A stretch of 64,000 nt of DNA from the NCBI RefSeq assembly GCF_018860965.1, contig NZ_JAHKQF010000015.1, positions 496,001-560,000 of the forward strand, written 5' to 3'. The notes beneath the pieces are model-generated. The model was not told the origin of the DNA and made no database searches. It was given only the letters and a program-made list of their open reading frames with translations. Shown here in pieces: positions 27,334 through 38,016 of the stretch. Each line of letters starts with the position of its first letter. Positions within the stretch are counted from its first letter, which is position 1. The stretch comes from Alteromonas sp. C1M14. Lineage in GTDB: Bacteria; Pseudomonadota; Gammaproteobacteria; Enterobacterales; Alteromonadaceae. The translations under genes and the position numbers were made by a program.

Positions 27334-29354
27334 ATTTGTCTGTTTTTATTTCTCCCGTTGCTACCTTTAGTTTAGTGGCTATTACCTTGATAATGGCAGG
27401 GTGCGAATCAACGCCTAAACAACCTACTGAGGTACGTAAACCACAGCCAACAAAGCAGCAAGAAACCGTTGTTGCGGTTACACAAACCGCTGAAGCATTA
27501 ATAAACGAAGCCCGTAACAGTTGGCAAACCGAGCGAGACGAAATTAAACGGGATGACTATTTACTTGATGCTGCCGAAATAGCACTCGCCCAGGGTAATC
27601 GTCTTCAAGCCCAACAGCTCTTATTTGCACTCAAAAAATCGTCGCTCACCGACCAACAAACTCAACGTCTAAATCTTTACATCGTAGAGTCTTACCTGCA
27701 CGACCCTAAAGCCGATGAGGCCACCTTACTCACCCTTTTAAGTCCACTAGCAGAAGATGAAAACATCAGACAACGTCAGCTTGAAGCCCAAAAAGCACTT
27801 TACGAAAAACAGCAACAATGGCTAGCTGCGGCCAATACACTGGTTACACTGAATCGCCAAACCCCCGCAGCCACCAAGCAGGTTTGGACATGGGTCAAGA
27901 AAACCGATAGCCAACAACGACAACAAGCAGAAAGCCAATATCCCAATCTTGAACCTTACCTTGCCCTGTATAATATAGCCCAAACCGCTGGACTTGATAG
28001 CCAGCGTTTTAGTCAGGAAATTGAAACCTTTAAACACGTTTACCGTGGGCACCCCTTAGTAGCGACCCTACCTGATGATATTCAGGCTCGCCTCGCCTTG
28101 CCTGCTAGCGCCCCTGATGACATTCTGGTATTACTGCCTTTAAGCGGCAAACTCGGTGATACAGGGCGCACAATTAAAGCGGGAATGCTCGCCGCTTACT
28201 ACGATAAACTAGCCAAAAATCCTCAACTGCACCCTACTACCCTGACGTTTTTTGATACTGTCAACAAAGACACTGATGCCCTCGTTGATGCCATTTCAGG
28301 TTATCAATGGGTTGTGGGCCCTTTGCTAAAAGAGAATGTGGATGCCATTACCCCCTATGTTCCGGCTACAACCACGTTGTTAGCACTAAACCGCAGTGAT
28401 ACGAACCAAGACACCCAGACACTTTCTCCGTTGCTACCGGTCAGTAACCTCGTTAGCGATGACACAACCGCCACTGTCTTACCTGAGGCTACCCTTCCTA
28501 CGGTTTCTCTTGCTCGCCCTAAACCCCATGCGTTTTTTGCATTGGCCCCCGAAGACGAAGCACGACAATTGGCGCAATACATCTTTCATCAAGGCTTCGC
28601 CTCTCCCATTGTGGTCGCGGCACAAAGCAGCATCAACCAACGGATGAAGAGTGCGTTTGAGGCCCAATGGCAATCGTTAAATGCCAGTAGAGATCACAAT
28701 GATAAAGTTAAACTCGTGTCGGTGGATTTTACCGACAGTAATAGCCTTAAAACCGGTATTACAGAAGCGTTGGGGGTGGCCCAAAGCCGCGACCGAATTC
28801 GACAAATTGAATACATGCAAAATGAAAAACTGTACAACGTACCGCGCAATCGTCGGGATGTTGATGGCATCATAGTCTTTGCATCTCCAGCCCAAACCGA
28901 ATTACTTAACCCCATGGTAGAAGCCAGCCTAAGCCCCTTTAATGGCAAGACAGTTCCTGTGTTTGCCACGTCTCGCTCCATTGCTTATGACGATACAAAA
29001 AATCAGTGGCGGGATCTGCAAAACGTACGTTTTCTGGATATGCCATGGATGATGCCAGAAAACCAATGGGCAGATTTTCAAGCCACGGTAAAAGCATTAT
29101 GGCCACGGCGCAATACTCAGATGTCGCGCCTATTTGCATTTGGTGTAGATGCCTATAATTTACTGCCTGATGTGGCGGTACTGATGACCTTGTCGCAAAC
29201 GCAAATAGAGGCGTTAACAGGCGCTTTGCGTATAGATAAACAAGGCAATATTGTCCGCACTCTTCCCCAAGCGGTGATTCAAAATCAAAGCGTGCGTCCA
29301 CTGACCTCATCGCTTCAATCCCAAACAAATACCACGGCGTATTCGGGGCGATAG
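27330..29354 (+). CDS. lpoA: Penicillin-binding protein activator LpoA
   Basis: LpoA is an outer-membrane lipoprotein that reaches through the periplasm to activate PBP1A. The signal peptide ends in the lipobox IMAGC, so Cys25 is lipidated. The protein has 674 residues, the family length. The N-terminal half is helical and repeat-like (about 45-240) and the C-terminal half is a periplasmic-binding-protein fold from about 265 (DDILVLLPLSGKLGDTGRTIKAGMLAAYY). The start is GTG with AAAAGGAAT upstream. It runs directly into yraN, so the cluster lpoA-yraN-diaA-dolP is an operon as in E. coli. Confidence 0.94.
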   Translation: MNLSVFISPVATFSLVAITLIMAGCESTPKQPTEVRKPQPTKQQETVVAVTQTAEALINEARNSWQTERDEIKRDDYLLDAAEIALAQGNRLQAQQLLFALKKSSLTDQQTQRLNLYIVESYLHDPKADEATLLTLLSPLAEDENIRQRQLEAQKALYEKQQQWLAAANTLVTLNRQTPAATKQVWTWVKKTDSQQRQQAESQYPNLEPYLALYNIAQTAGLDSQRFSQEIETFKHVYRGHPLVATLPDDIQARLALPASAPDDILVLLPLSGKLGDTGRTIKAGMLAAYYDKLAKNPQLHPTTLTFFDTVNKDTDALVDAISGYQWVVGPLLKENVDAITPYVPATTTLLALNRSDTNQDTQTLSPLLPVSNLVSDDTTATVLPEATLPTVSLARPKPHAFFALAPEDEARQLAQYIFHQGFASPIVVAAQSSINQRMKSAFEAQWQSLNASRDHNDKVKLVSVDFTDSNSLKTGITEALGVAQSRDRIRQIEYMQNEKLYNVPRNRRDVDGIIVFASPAQTELLNPMVEASLSPFNGKTVPVFATSRSIAYDDTKNQWRDLQNVRFLDMPWMMPENQWADFQATVKALWPRRNTQMSRLFAFGVDAYNLLPDVAVLMTLSQTQIEALTGALRIDKQGNIVRTLPQAVIQNQSVRPLTSSLQSQTNTTAYSGR

Positions 29355-29702
29355 ATGCGTGTAACTGCCAAGGATATCGGCAATAAGGCGGAAGCGCGGG
29401 CAAGAAGCTATTTAGAAGAGCAAGGATTGCTTTTTTGCTGCGCTAATTATTCGGCCAAAACCGGCGAGTTAGATCTTGTCATGCAAGATGCCGAAACCTG
29501 GGTCTGCGTTGAAGTTAAGTTTCGTGAAGATGACGGCTTTGGTCGAGCGGTAGACTTTGTCACTCCAGCCAAACTAGCTAAAGTACGACGTACTTTTGAA
29601 CATTTTCTTATGGCTCAGGGTCTTAATCCATTACACACACGGATGCGAATAGATGTGATAGCATTAGACGGAAACCAGTTATCATGGTTGAAGAACGTTT
29701 AA
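29355..29702 (+). CDS. yraN: YraN/UPF0102 family nuclease-like protein
   Basis: This 115-residue member of UPF0102 has a restriction-endonuclease-like core. Visible motif residues include GNKAEARARSYLEEQG, ELDLV and EVKFRED, which match the expected E-D-EVK pattern. Its ATG directly follows the lpoA stop. Function is unknown; the position between lpoA and diaA is conserved. Confidence 0.92.
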   Translation: MRVTAKDIGNKAEARARSYLEEQGLLFCCANYSAKTGELDLVMQDAETWVCVEVKFREDDGFGRAVDFVTPAKLAKVRRTFEHFLMAQGLNPLHTRMRIDVIALDGNQLSWLKNV

Positions 29703-29725
29703 TTAGCCCATGACAAGATCACTAA

Positions 29726-30918
<1,193 letters not shown>

Positions 30919-30986
30919 TTCGTTACCCTTCCGCTGTCCCCTTTGCTACCAAGCAGCAAACAACATCGATATAATTAAAGAGACAC

Positions 30987-32396
30987 ATGATTAAACTTCG
31001 TCGTCGCACGGCCATCACTTTGTTGGTCGCCGCCACATTATTTATGGAAATCCTCGACGCCACGGTGATTAGTACTGCGTTACCTATCATCGCCCGGGAT
31101 TTTGACGTCGCAGCCGCCCATTTATCAGTGGGCATTTCGGCCTATCTAGTAGCAGTAACGGTTTTCATCCCCATAAGTGGCTGGGCAGCAGATAGGTTCG
31201 GCTCTAAAAACCTCTTTTGCGCAGCGATTTGTGTATTTGTTATTGCCTCGGTGTGCTGCGCACTCAGTACCGACCTTTACACCTTTACCGCTTCGCGAGT
31301 GTTACAAGGCATTGGCGGTGCCATGATGGTGCCGGTGGGGCGTCTTGTGGTGCTGCGAGGCTTGCCTAAAGACGAAATTGTTCGCGGCATGGCAATGTTA
31401 ACCTGGCCGGCACTCGCAGCCCCATTAATCGGCCCCGTACTAGGGGGATGGATAGCGCAAACGTTCAGTTGGAACTGGATCTTCTTAATGAATGTGCCAT
31501 TAGGTTGCATTGCACTTGGGTTTGCTGCTTATTTGTTAGACAACCAAGAAGGCGCTCCACAACGCTTCGACACAATCGGTTTTTTACTAAGCGGCACCGG
31601 CTTTGGTTTGCTGATGGCGGGGTTAGAAACGTTCAGTAGCCGCCCTCAATCTCTGTGGTTGCCGGCTCTACTCACCGGAGTGGGTTTGCTACTTCTCTTG
31701 CTCATGTTTATACATATGGCACGCTCATCGGCGCCGCTCTTCACCCTTAAAGCCATGCGGTTTCCCACATTTAGAATGACCATTTTAGGTGGGTCTGCCA
31801 TTCGTATTACCCTTTCTAGCGCCCCTTTTCTGATCCCCTTGATGTTGCAGTTAGCATTGGGCTTTTCACCGGTAGAAGCGGGTCTGCTACTGCTGTGGCT
31901 ATTTGCTGGCAACCTAACCATAAAGCCCGCCACCACATGGATAATGAACGCCGCAGGTTTTAAAACCGTGTTAGTGGTGAACACCTTGCTTATTGCTATC
32001 GGTTTTGCTCTTATTGGCCAATTCTCCACCACCACCCCTAGTTGGTATATGGCGCTGGTACTTTTTATCAGTGGTATGAACCGCTCGATGCACTTAACCG
32101 TGCTCAATACCATTAGCTTTGCCGATATTCCGCAGCACCAAATGCGCGATGCAAACACCCTCAGTTCAGTGGTAATGCAGATGACCCGCGGGTTGGGGAT
32201 CACTGTGGGCGCCCTCTCTTTAGCTTTGGCGACGATTGTTACTGGCTCACAAAACGGTGAACCGGCCATGGCCGACTTTTCACTGACCTTTTATATCGTC
32301 GCTGGCATTAGTTTATTGTCCTTAGTTGACAGTCTACGCCTCCCGGCGAATGCCGGTGATGCTATTCTCAATAAGCGCCGCCTCAAACAAATTTAA
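30987..32396 (+). CDS. DHA2-family MFS transporter (EmrB/QacA type)
   Basis: This 469-residue integral membrane protein has about 14 predicted helices and is a drug:proton antiporter of the DHA2 type. Motif A-like GWAADRFGSKNLFC lies after helix 2, and the family motif ASRVLQGIGGAMMVPVGRLV and PLIGPVLGGWIAQTFSWNWIF are present. The conserved LDATVIS in helix 1 fits the family. Substrate unknown. There is no adjacent periplasmic adaptor gene. Confidence 0.87.
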   Translation: MIKLRRRTAITLLVAATLFMEILDATVISTALPIIARDFDVAAAHLSVGISAYLVAVTVFIPISGWAADRFGSKNLFCAAICVFVIASVCCALSTDLYTFTASRVLQGIGGAMMVPVGRLVVLRGLPKDEIVRGMAMLTWPALAAPLIGPVLGGWIAQTFSWNWIFLMNVPLGCIALGFAAYLLDNQEGAPQRFDTIGFLLSGTGFGLLMAGLETFSSRPQSLWLPALLTGVGLLLLLLMFIHMARSSAPLFTLKAMRFPTFRMTILGGSAIRITLSSAPFLIPLMLQLALGFSPVEAGLLLLWLFAGNLTIKPATTWIMNAAGFKTVLVVNTLLIAIGFALIGQFSTTTPSWYMALVLFISGMNRSMHLTVLNTISFADIPQHQMRDANTLSSVVMQMTRGLGITVGALSLALATIVTGSQNGEPAMADFSLTFYIVAGISLLSLVDSLRLPANAGDAILNKRRLKQI

Positions 32397-32428
32397 TTAC
32401 CCTTTCGGGAACGCCCCTTCTCCTGTTT

Positions 32429-32440
32429 ATTGTCTACAAT
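32429..32440. promoter_or_regulatory. Operator-like palindrome 1 (ATTGTCTACAAT)
   Basis: This near-palindrome matches ATTGTCGACAAT at 11 of 12 positions. It lies 112 bases upstream of the -35 of the GntR gene, at the end of the transporter gene. Confidence 0.55.
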
Positions 32441-32524
32441 TCTCACTTTTAAGGGTAAGACCAAAGTCTGTACCCTCCTCTTAGCCCTTTCGTACGCCAT
32501 GCTAGCCGCCTTTTCCACCCCAAA

Positions 32525-32536
32525 ATTGTCGACAAT
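32525..32536. promoter_or_regulatory. Operator-like palindrome 2 (ATTGTCGACAAT)
   Basis: This is a perfect 12-base palindrome, just upstream of the -35 element TTGACA. It is probably the main operator for the GntR regulator of the propionate operon. Confidence 0.75.
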
Positions 32537-32551
32537 ACATCCAGAATACCG

Positions 32552-32580
32552 TTGACATTAGGTAGTCAAACCCCTACATT
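32552..32580 (+). promoter_or_regulatory. Sigma-70 promoter of the prp operon
   Basis: TTGACA at 32552-32557, a 17-base spacer, then TACATT at 32575-32580 (four of six matches to the -10 consensus). It lies between two copies of the operator palindrome. Confidence 0.75.
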
Positions 32581-32589
32581 GTCGACAGT
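32578..32589. promoter_or_regulatory. Operator-like palindrome 3 (ATTGTCGACAGT)
   Basis: It matches the palindrome at 11 of 12 positions and overlaps the end of the -10 element. It is 53 bases, five helical turns, from the perfect copy, which would favour a repression loop or simple blocking. Confidence 0.75.
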
Positions 32590-32617
32590 TCAAAGAATAA
32601 TCAGGTTAGAAAACACC

Positions 32618-33289
32618 ATGCAATTGGCCGCAGAAAGCCCTGTCACTCATGCTGACAGAACGTTTTTTCAACTCCGCAACGACATTGTAGAAGGGGTCAT
32701 CAGTGCTGGCTCTAAGTTGAGCGAAACAGAATTGTCGACAAAGTACGATGTAAGCCGGGCTGTGGTACGTGAAGCGATTAATCGCCTTACCGCCAGTCAC
32801 TTGGTGGAGCGCAAGGCAAATGTAGGCGCGCGGGTAGTCACATTATCGGCAACTGGTCTCGTTCAGTTGTATCAGGTTCGTGAAGCGTTAGAAGGCATGG
32901 CCGCTCGGCTGGCGGCACATAATATGACACAAACAGAAATAGATGCCCTGCAAGCGCTGTTGAGCGATCACTTCGATGAAGTGAAATCAGGCGAATCCTA
33001 TTACCAGGAAGCCGGCGATGTGGATTTTCATTACCGCATTGTTTTAGGAAGCAAAAACAATCACTTAATTTCAGTACTTATAGATGGTCTTTACCATTTG
33101 GTGCGTATGTACCGCGTACAACTGGGTATGGCGGGACCTCGGGTAACCACGGCATTTGATGAGCATCGTCATGTGGTTCAAGCCATTGCAAACCGCGACG
33201 GCGAATTAGCCGAAATTTTAATGCGTCGACATATTTTGTATTCCAAAAATAATATCGAACGCAAACTTCTTCAAACTTCCAAGCCCTAA
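32618..33289 (+). CDS. prpR: GntR/FadR-type regulator of the propionate operon
   Basis: This 223-residue transcription factor has an N-terminal winged helix (about 15-80, with ETELSTKYDVSRAVVREAINRL) and a helical FCD-type effector domain (about 90-210) of the FadR class. The frame is open to 32552, but that start would place the promoter and operators inside the gene, so I chose the ATG at 32618. A further palindrome (32731-32742) lies in the first quarter of the gene. It lies 15 bases before prpB and is expected to respond to a 2-methylcitrate cycle intermediate. The symbol reflects context; it is not related to sigma-54-dependent PrpR. Confidence 0.85.
   Translation: MQLAAESPVTHADRTFFQLRNDIVEGVISAGSKLSETELSTKYDVSRAVVREAINRLTASHLVERKANVGARVVTLSATGLVQLYQVREALEGMAARLAAHNMTQTEIDALQALLSDHFDEVKSGESYYQEAGDVDFHYRIVLGSKNNHLISVLIDGLYHLVRMYRVQLGMAGPRVTTAFDEHRHVVQAIANRDGELAEILMRRHILYSKNNIERKLLQTSKP
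32731..32742. promoter_or_regulatory. Operator-like palindrome 4 inside the GntR gene (ATTGTCGACAAA)
   Basis: It matches the palindrome at 11 of 12 positions, within the coding sequence for the DNA-binding domain. It could be an auxiliary operator or chance. Confidence 0.45.
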
Positions 33290-33304
33290 AAAGGAGCCAC
33301 TCTC

Positions 33305-34183
33305 ATGCAAAGCGCAGGAAAAAAATTCCGTCAGGCATTAGCCGATAACTCACCGTTACAAATCGTCGGTACCATCAATGCCTATTCTGCCATGATGGCA
33401 AAACAAATAGGCCATCAAGCTATTTACCTTTCCGGTGGTGGCGTAGCGAATGCCTCCTATGGGCTACCCGATTTAGGCATCACCTCTTTAAACGATGTGA
33501 TTGTTGATGTTCAACGCATTACTTCGGCCTGTGATCTTCCTTTGTTGGTGGATATCGATACTGGCTGGGGAGGCGCGTTTAATATTGCTAAGACCATCCA
33601 AGACATGGAAAAGGCCGGCGCCGCAGCCGTACATTTAGAGGATCAAGTGGCACAAAAACGCTGTGGTCACCGTCCGAATAAAGAGATCGTGCCGACCAAC
33701 GAGATGGTAGATCGCATTAAAGCCGCAGTGGATGCGCGCACAGATCCTGACTTTTTCATCATGGCCCGCACCGATGCGTTCGCCCAAGAAGGACTGGAAA
33801 AAGCCATCGAACGCGCCAAAGCATACGTCGCTGCTGGCGCAGATGGTATTTTTGCCGAAGCCATCCAAACCGAAGCCCACTATCGCGCCTTCTCTGAAGC
33901 ATTAGAGGTACCGATTCTGGCCAACATCACAGAATTTGGTAAAACCGAATTGTGGAATAAAGAAGAATTAGGTGAATGGGGCGCTGGCATGGTGCTGTAC
34001 CCACTAAGTGCATTTAGAGCCATGAACAAAGCGGCAGAAAAGGTCTATCAGTCAATATTAGAAAACGGTGATCAAAAAGCGGTGGTCGATAGCATGCAAA
34101 CGCGAATGGATTTGTATGACTATTTGGGCTACCACGATTACGAACAAAAACTCGATGCCTTGTTCGCGAAAACCAAAGACTAA
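33305..34183 (+). CDS. prpB: 2-methylisocitrate lyase
   Basis: PrpB cleaves 2-methylisocitrate to pyruvate and succinate. The 292 residues contain the isocitrate lyase family motif [11 protein letters not shown], with catalytic Cys120, and [14 protein letters not shown] near residue 80. [11 protein letters not shown] is typical of PrpB. A strong AAAGGAGCC site precedes it. It is the first enzyme gene after the regulator, so in cis repression fits. Confidence 0.96.
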   Translation: MQSAGKKFRQALADNSPLQIVGTINAYSAMMAKQIGHQAIYLSGGGVANASYGLPDLGITSLNDVIVDVQRITSACDLPLLVDIDTGWGGAFNIAKTIQDMEKAGAAAVHLEDQVAQKRCGHRPNKEIVPTNEMVDRIKAAVDARTDPDFFIMARTDAFAQEGLEKAIERAKAYVAAGADGIFAEAIQTEAHYRAFSEALEVPILANITEFGKTELWNKEELGEWGAGMVLYPLSAFRAMNKAAEKVYQSILENGDQKAVVDSMQTRMDLYDYLGYHDYEQKLDALFAKTKD

Positions 34184-34226
34184 AACCCGATCGTATTTTA
34201 CAAAATAATTAGCAGGAGACACCACA

Positions 34227-35351
34227 ATGGCTAAAGAATTAACTGGCGCCGGGCTTCGCGGACAAGTCGCAGGCAAAACAGCCCTTTCCACAGTAGGACA
34301 ATCAGGTTCTGGCTTAACATACCGTGGCTACGACGTAAAAGACCTGGCAAAGACGTGCCAATTCGAAGAAGTGGCTTACCTGATTTTAAAAGGAAAGCTA
34401 CCCAATAAAACAGAATTATTCAGTTATAAAGAAAAGTTAAAGTCGCTACGTGGTTTGCCACAAGCATTGAAAGAAGTGCTCGAACGAATTCCGAAAGATG
34501 CGCATCCAATGGATGTGCTGCGCACGGGCTGCTCCATGCTTGGCAACCTCGAAATGGAAGCCGACTTTAGTCAGCAAAGTGAAGTGACCGACAGAATGCT
34601 GGCCTGCTTCCCCAGCATTATTTGCTACTGGTACCGCTTTAGCCATGACGGTAAGCGCATTGATACGGAAACAAACGATGACTCCATCGGCGCCCATTTC
34701 CTGCATATGCTTCATGGTGAAAAACCCCGTGAATTGCACGAGCAGGTGATGCATGTGTCTCTTATTTTATATGCAGAACACGAGTTTAACGCTTCCACTT
34801 TCACCGCCCGCGTCTGTGCTTCTACTTTATCGGATATGCACTCATGTATTACCGGTGCCATTGGCTCGTTACGTGGCCCACTCCACGGTGGGGCGAATGA
34901 AGCCGCTATGGAAATGATTGAAGGTTTTACCAGTGCCGCTCATGCAGAAGAAGAAATGATGGGGAAACTGGCTCGCAAAGAGAAGATCATGGGATTTGGT
35001 CATGCGATTTATAAAGAGTCTGATCCACGTAATGAAATCATCAAAAACTGGTCTGAAAAGCTCGCTGCTGATGTGGGAGACGATGTGTTATACCCAGTAT
35101 CGGTGCGTTGTGAAGAAGTCATGTGGAGAGAGAAAAAACTGTTCTGCAACGCGGACTTTTTCCACGCGTCGGCCTACAACTTCATGGGGATCCCCACCAA
35201 GTTATTTACCCCCATTTTCGTGATGTCTCGCTTAACGGGCTGGGCCGCCCATGTGATGGAGCAGCGTGCAGACAACCGTATTATCCGCCCGTCAGCGGAA
35301 TACACAGGAGACGCATTGCGTCCTGTACCGCCAATGGAAGCACGCGACTAA
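34227..35351 (+). CDS. prpC: 2-methylcitrate synthase
   Basis: PrpC condenses propionyl-CoA with oxaloacetate. This 374-residue citrate-synthase fold protein carries the catalytic His motif GSLRGPLHGGANEAAMEM and GFGHAIYKESDPRNEIIK with the active-site His and Asp region. It is shorter than the hexameric citrate synthase GltA, as expected for a 2-methylcitrate synthase, and lies between prpB and acnD. The ATG has CAGGAGAC upstream. Confidence 0.95.
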   Translation: MAKELTGAGLRGQVAGKTALSTVGQSGSGLTYRGYDVKDLAKTCQFEEVAYLILKGKLPNKTELFSYKEKLKSLRGLPQALKEVLERIPKDAHPMDVLRTGCSMLGNLEMEADFSQQSEVTDRMLACFPSIICYWYRFSHDGKRIDTETNDDSIGAHFLHMLHGEKPRELHEQVMHVSLILYAEHEFNASTFTARVCASTLSDMHSCITGAIGSLRGPLHGGANEAAMEMIEGFTSAAHAEEEMMGKLARKEKIMGFGHAIYKESDPRNEIIKNWSEKLAADVGDDVLYPVSVRCEEVMWREKKLFCNADFFHASAYNFMGIPTKLFTPIFVMSRLTGWAAHVMEQRADNRIIRPSAEYTGDALRPVPPMEARD

Positions 35352-35406
35352 GTTTACCCACACAGGCAGCCCACACTGCCTGTGCCTGTGTAGGAGAAGA
35401 CCGACC

Positions 35407-38007
35407 ATGAATACTGATTACCGAAAACCCCTTGCTGGCACCGGACTAGATTATTTCGATACCCGCCAAGCAATTGATGATATAAAACCGGGGGCTTACG
35501 AGACGCTCCCTTATACTTCAAAGGTTTTAGCCGAAAACCTGGTACGAAAATGTGCCCCTGAACAACTCAACGCCTCGTTGGAACAGCTTGTCTATGGCAA
35601 GCGGGATCTCGACTTTCCTTGGTTTCCTTCACGGGTAGTTTGCCATGACATATTGGGCCAGACCGCATTAGTAGACTTAGCCGGCCTGCGGGATGCCATT
35701 GCAAAAAAAGGCGGTGACCCCGCAAAAGTGAACCCTGTCGTCCCCACTCAGCTAATTGTGGATCATTCTCTGGCGGTAGAATATGCCGGCTTTGAAGACG
35801 ACGCTTTTGAAAAAAATCGTGCCATAGAAGATCGACGTAACGACGACCGTTTCCACTTTATTAATTGGACAAAAACGGCATTTAAAAATGTGGATGTGAT
35901 TGGTCCAGGTAACGGCATTATGCACCAAATTAATTTGGAAAAAATGTCTCCGGTAGTACATGCCCGAGACGGCGTAGCATTTCCCGATACCCTAGTGGGC
36001 ACAGACAGTCATACCCCTCACGTTGATGCCCTTGGGGTTATTGCTGTAGGCGTTGGCGGACTAGAAGCGGAAAGCGTTATGTTGGGACGAGCATCCTATA
36101 TGCGTCTGCCGGATATTGTAGGGGTTGAACTCAAAGGAAAAGTGCAATCTGGTATCACCGCAACCGACGTAGTGCTGGCACTCACCGAATTTCTTCGTAA
36201 AGAAAGAGTGGTATCGGCGTACCTTGAATTCTTTGGCGAAGGCGCAGCCAGCTTAACCGTGGGCGATCGGGCCACCATATCGAATATGACCCCAGAGTAC
36301 GGCGCGACCGCGGCCATGTTCTATATCGACGAACAAACCATTCGCTACCTTAAACTGACCGGCCGAGAAGACAAGCAGGTTGCGTTGGTTGAGCAGTACG
36401 CCAAAGAAACGGGCCTATGGGCTGATGATATGGTCAAGGCTAAATACGAGCGAGTATTGCAGTTTGATCTGTCTACCGTGGGTCGTAATATGGCCGGCCC
36501 GTCGAATCCTCATGCCCGCCTATCCACCAGCGATTTAGCCAGCAAAGGCATTGCTGGTGAGGTAGAAAATGAAGAAGGTAAAATGCCAGATGGCGCGGTC
36601 ATCATTGCTGCCATTACCTCCTGTACTAACACCAGCAACCCTCGCAATGTTATTGCTGCCGGGTTAATTGCTCGCAACGCCAATGCCAAAGGTTTGATTA
36701 GAAAGCCGTGGGTAAAAAGCTCGTTGGCTCCGGGGTCAAAAACAGTAAAACTGTATCTTGAAGAGGCTGGCTTACTGTCTGAACTGGAAAAATTAGGTTT
36801 TGGCGTCGTCGCCTTTGCTTGTACCACCTGTAACGGCATGAGTGGCACCTTAAAGCCAGAAATTCAACAAGAGATCATCGACCGTGATCTTTATGCCACC
36901 GCGGTATTGTCCGGCAATCGCAATTTCGATGGCCGTATTCATCCCTATGCCAAACAAGCCTTTTTGGCCTCGCCTCCCCTTGTGGTGGCCTATGCCATAG
37001 CCGGTACCGTACGCTTTGACATTGAAAAAGACGTATTAGGCACCGACAGCGACGGAAACCCAGTCACGCTGAAAGACATTTGGCCGTCAGATGAAGAAAT
37101 CGACGCCATTGTTGAAAGCGCGGTGAAGCCGGAGCAATTTAGAAAAGTGTACGAACCCATGTTCGACTTAAAAGTGGATTATGGTAAAGACTTGAACCCG
37201 CTTTATAAATGGCGTCCAAGTAGCACCTATATTAGACGCCCACCCTATTGGGAAGGGGCTTTGGCAGCAGAACGCACCATGACAGGTATGCGTCCCCTCG
37301 CCTTGCTAGGTGACAATATCACCACAGACCACCTATCGCCGTCTAACGCCATTCTTGCCACCAGTGCTGCCGGCGAATATTTGTCGAAAATGGGCGTGCC
37401 CGAAGAAGATTTCAATTCTTATGCAACTCACCGAGGCGACCATCTCACAGCACTACGTGCCACCTTGGCTAACCCCAAGTTATACAACGAAATGGTCACC
37501 GACGATGGCAACCTTGTACAAGGCTCTCTAGCCCGTATTGAACCAGAAGGTAAAGTGGTACGCATGTGGGAAGCCATTGAAACCTATATGAACCGCAAGC
37601 AACCGCTTATTATCGTGGCGGGAGCCGATTACGGCCAAGGCTCATCAAGAGACTGGGCGGCAAAAGGCGTTCGACTTGCTGGTGTTGAAGTGATTGTGGC
37701 TGAAGGTTTTGAACGCATTCACCGTACCAATCTCATTGGCATGGGTGTATTGCCCTTAGAATTTGCACCGGGCACAACGCGCAAAACCCTGCAGCTTGAT
37801 GGAACCGAAACCTATGATGTGGTTGGCGAACCATCCCCTAGCGCAGAACTGACCTTGAAAATACACCGCCTCTCTGGTGAAACCGTAGACGTCTCCGTGA
37901 AGTGCCGCCTAGATACCGCCGAAGAAGTTTCCATTTATGCCGCTGGTGGCGTATTGCAACGTTTCGCAAAAGATTTCCTTGAAGCTGAAGACACCGTTAC
38001 CCAATAA
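35407..38007 (+). CDS. acnD: Fe/S-dependent 2-methylisocitrate dehydratase AcnD
   Basis: AcnD is the aconitase-family [4Fe-4S] enzyme of the 2-methylcitrate cycle and works with PrpF instead of PrpD. I chose the ATG at 35407 (AGGAGAAGACCG upstream), giving 866 residues. The frame is open 47 codons further upstream, but that stretch overlaps prpC. Cluster cysteines lie in ITSCTNTSNP and FACTTCNG. The C-terminal swivel domain includes YGQGSSRDWAAKG. Its pairing with prpF ten bases downstream supports AcnD over general aconitase AcnA. Confidence 0.95.
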   Translation: MNTDYRKPLAGTGLDYFDTRQAIDDIKPGAYETLPYTSKVLAENLVRKCAPEQLNASLEQLVYGKRDLDFPWFPSRVVCHDILGQTALVDLAGLRDAIAKKGGDPAKVNPVVPTQLIVDHSLAVEYAGFEDDAFEKNRAIEDRRNDDRFHFINWTKTAFKNVDVIGPGNGIMHQINLEKMSPVVHARDGVAFPDTLVGTDSHTPHVDALGVIAVGVGGLEAESVMLGRASYMRLPDIVGVELKGKVQSGITATDVVLALTEFLRKERVVSAYLEFFGEGAASLTVGDRATISNMTPEYGATAAMFYIDEQTIRYLKLTGREDKQVALVEQYAKETGLWADDMVKAKYERVLQFDLSTVGRNMAGPSNPHARLSTSDLASKGIAGEVENEEGKMPDGAVIIAAITSCTNTSNPRNVIAAGLIARNANAKGLIRKPWVKSSLAPGSKTVKLYLEEAGLLSELEKLGFGVVAFACTTCNGMSGTLKPEIQQEIIDRDLYATAVLSGNRNFDGRIHPYAKQAFLASPPLVVAYAIAGTVRFDIEKDVLGTDSDGNPVTLKDIWPSDEEIDAIVESAVKPEQFRKVYEPMFDLKVDYGKDLNPLYKWRPSSTYIRRPPYWEGALAAERTMTGMRPLALLGDNITTDHLSPSNAILATSAAGEYLSKMGVPEEDFNSYATHRGDHLTALRATLANPKLYNEMVTDDGNLVQGSLARIEPEGKVVRMWEAIETYMNRKQPLIIVAGADYGQGSSRDWAAKGVRLAGVEVIVAEGFERIHRTNLIGMGVLPLEFAPGTTRKTLQLDGTETYDVVGEPSPSAELTLKIHRLSGETVDVSVKCRLDTAEEVSIYAAGGVLQRFAKDFLEAEDTVTQ

Positions 38008-38016
38008 GGAGGCCTT

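Noticed and set aside
35266..35406. Extended N-terminus of acnD
   Set aside because: Overlaps prpC and lacks similarity to aconitases; the ATG at 35407 has a good binding site and aligns with the family.
37887..37894. AGACGTCT within acnD
   Set aside because: Lies in coding sequence, with a C after it rather than the palindromic A. One chance octamer is expected in a window of this length.
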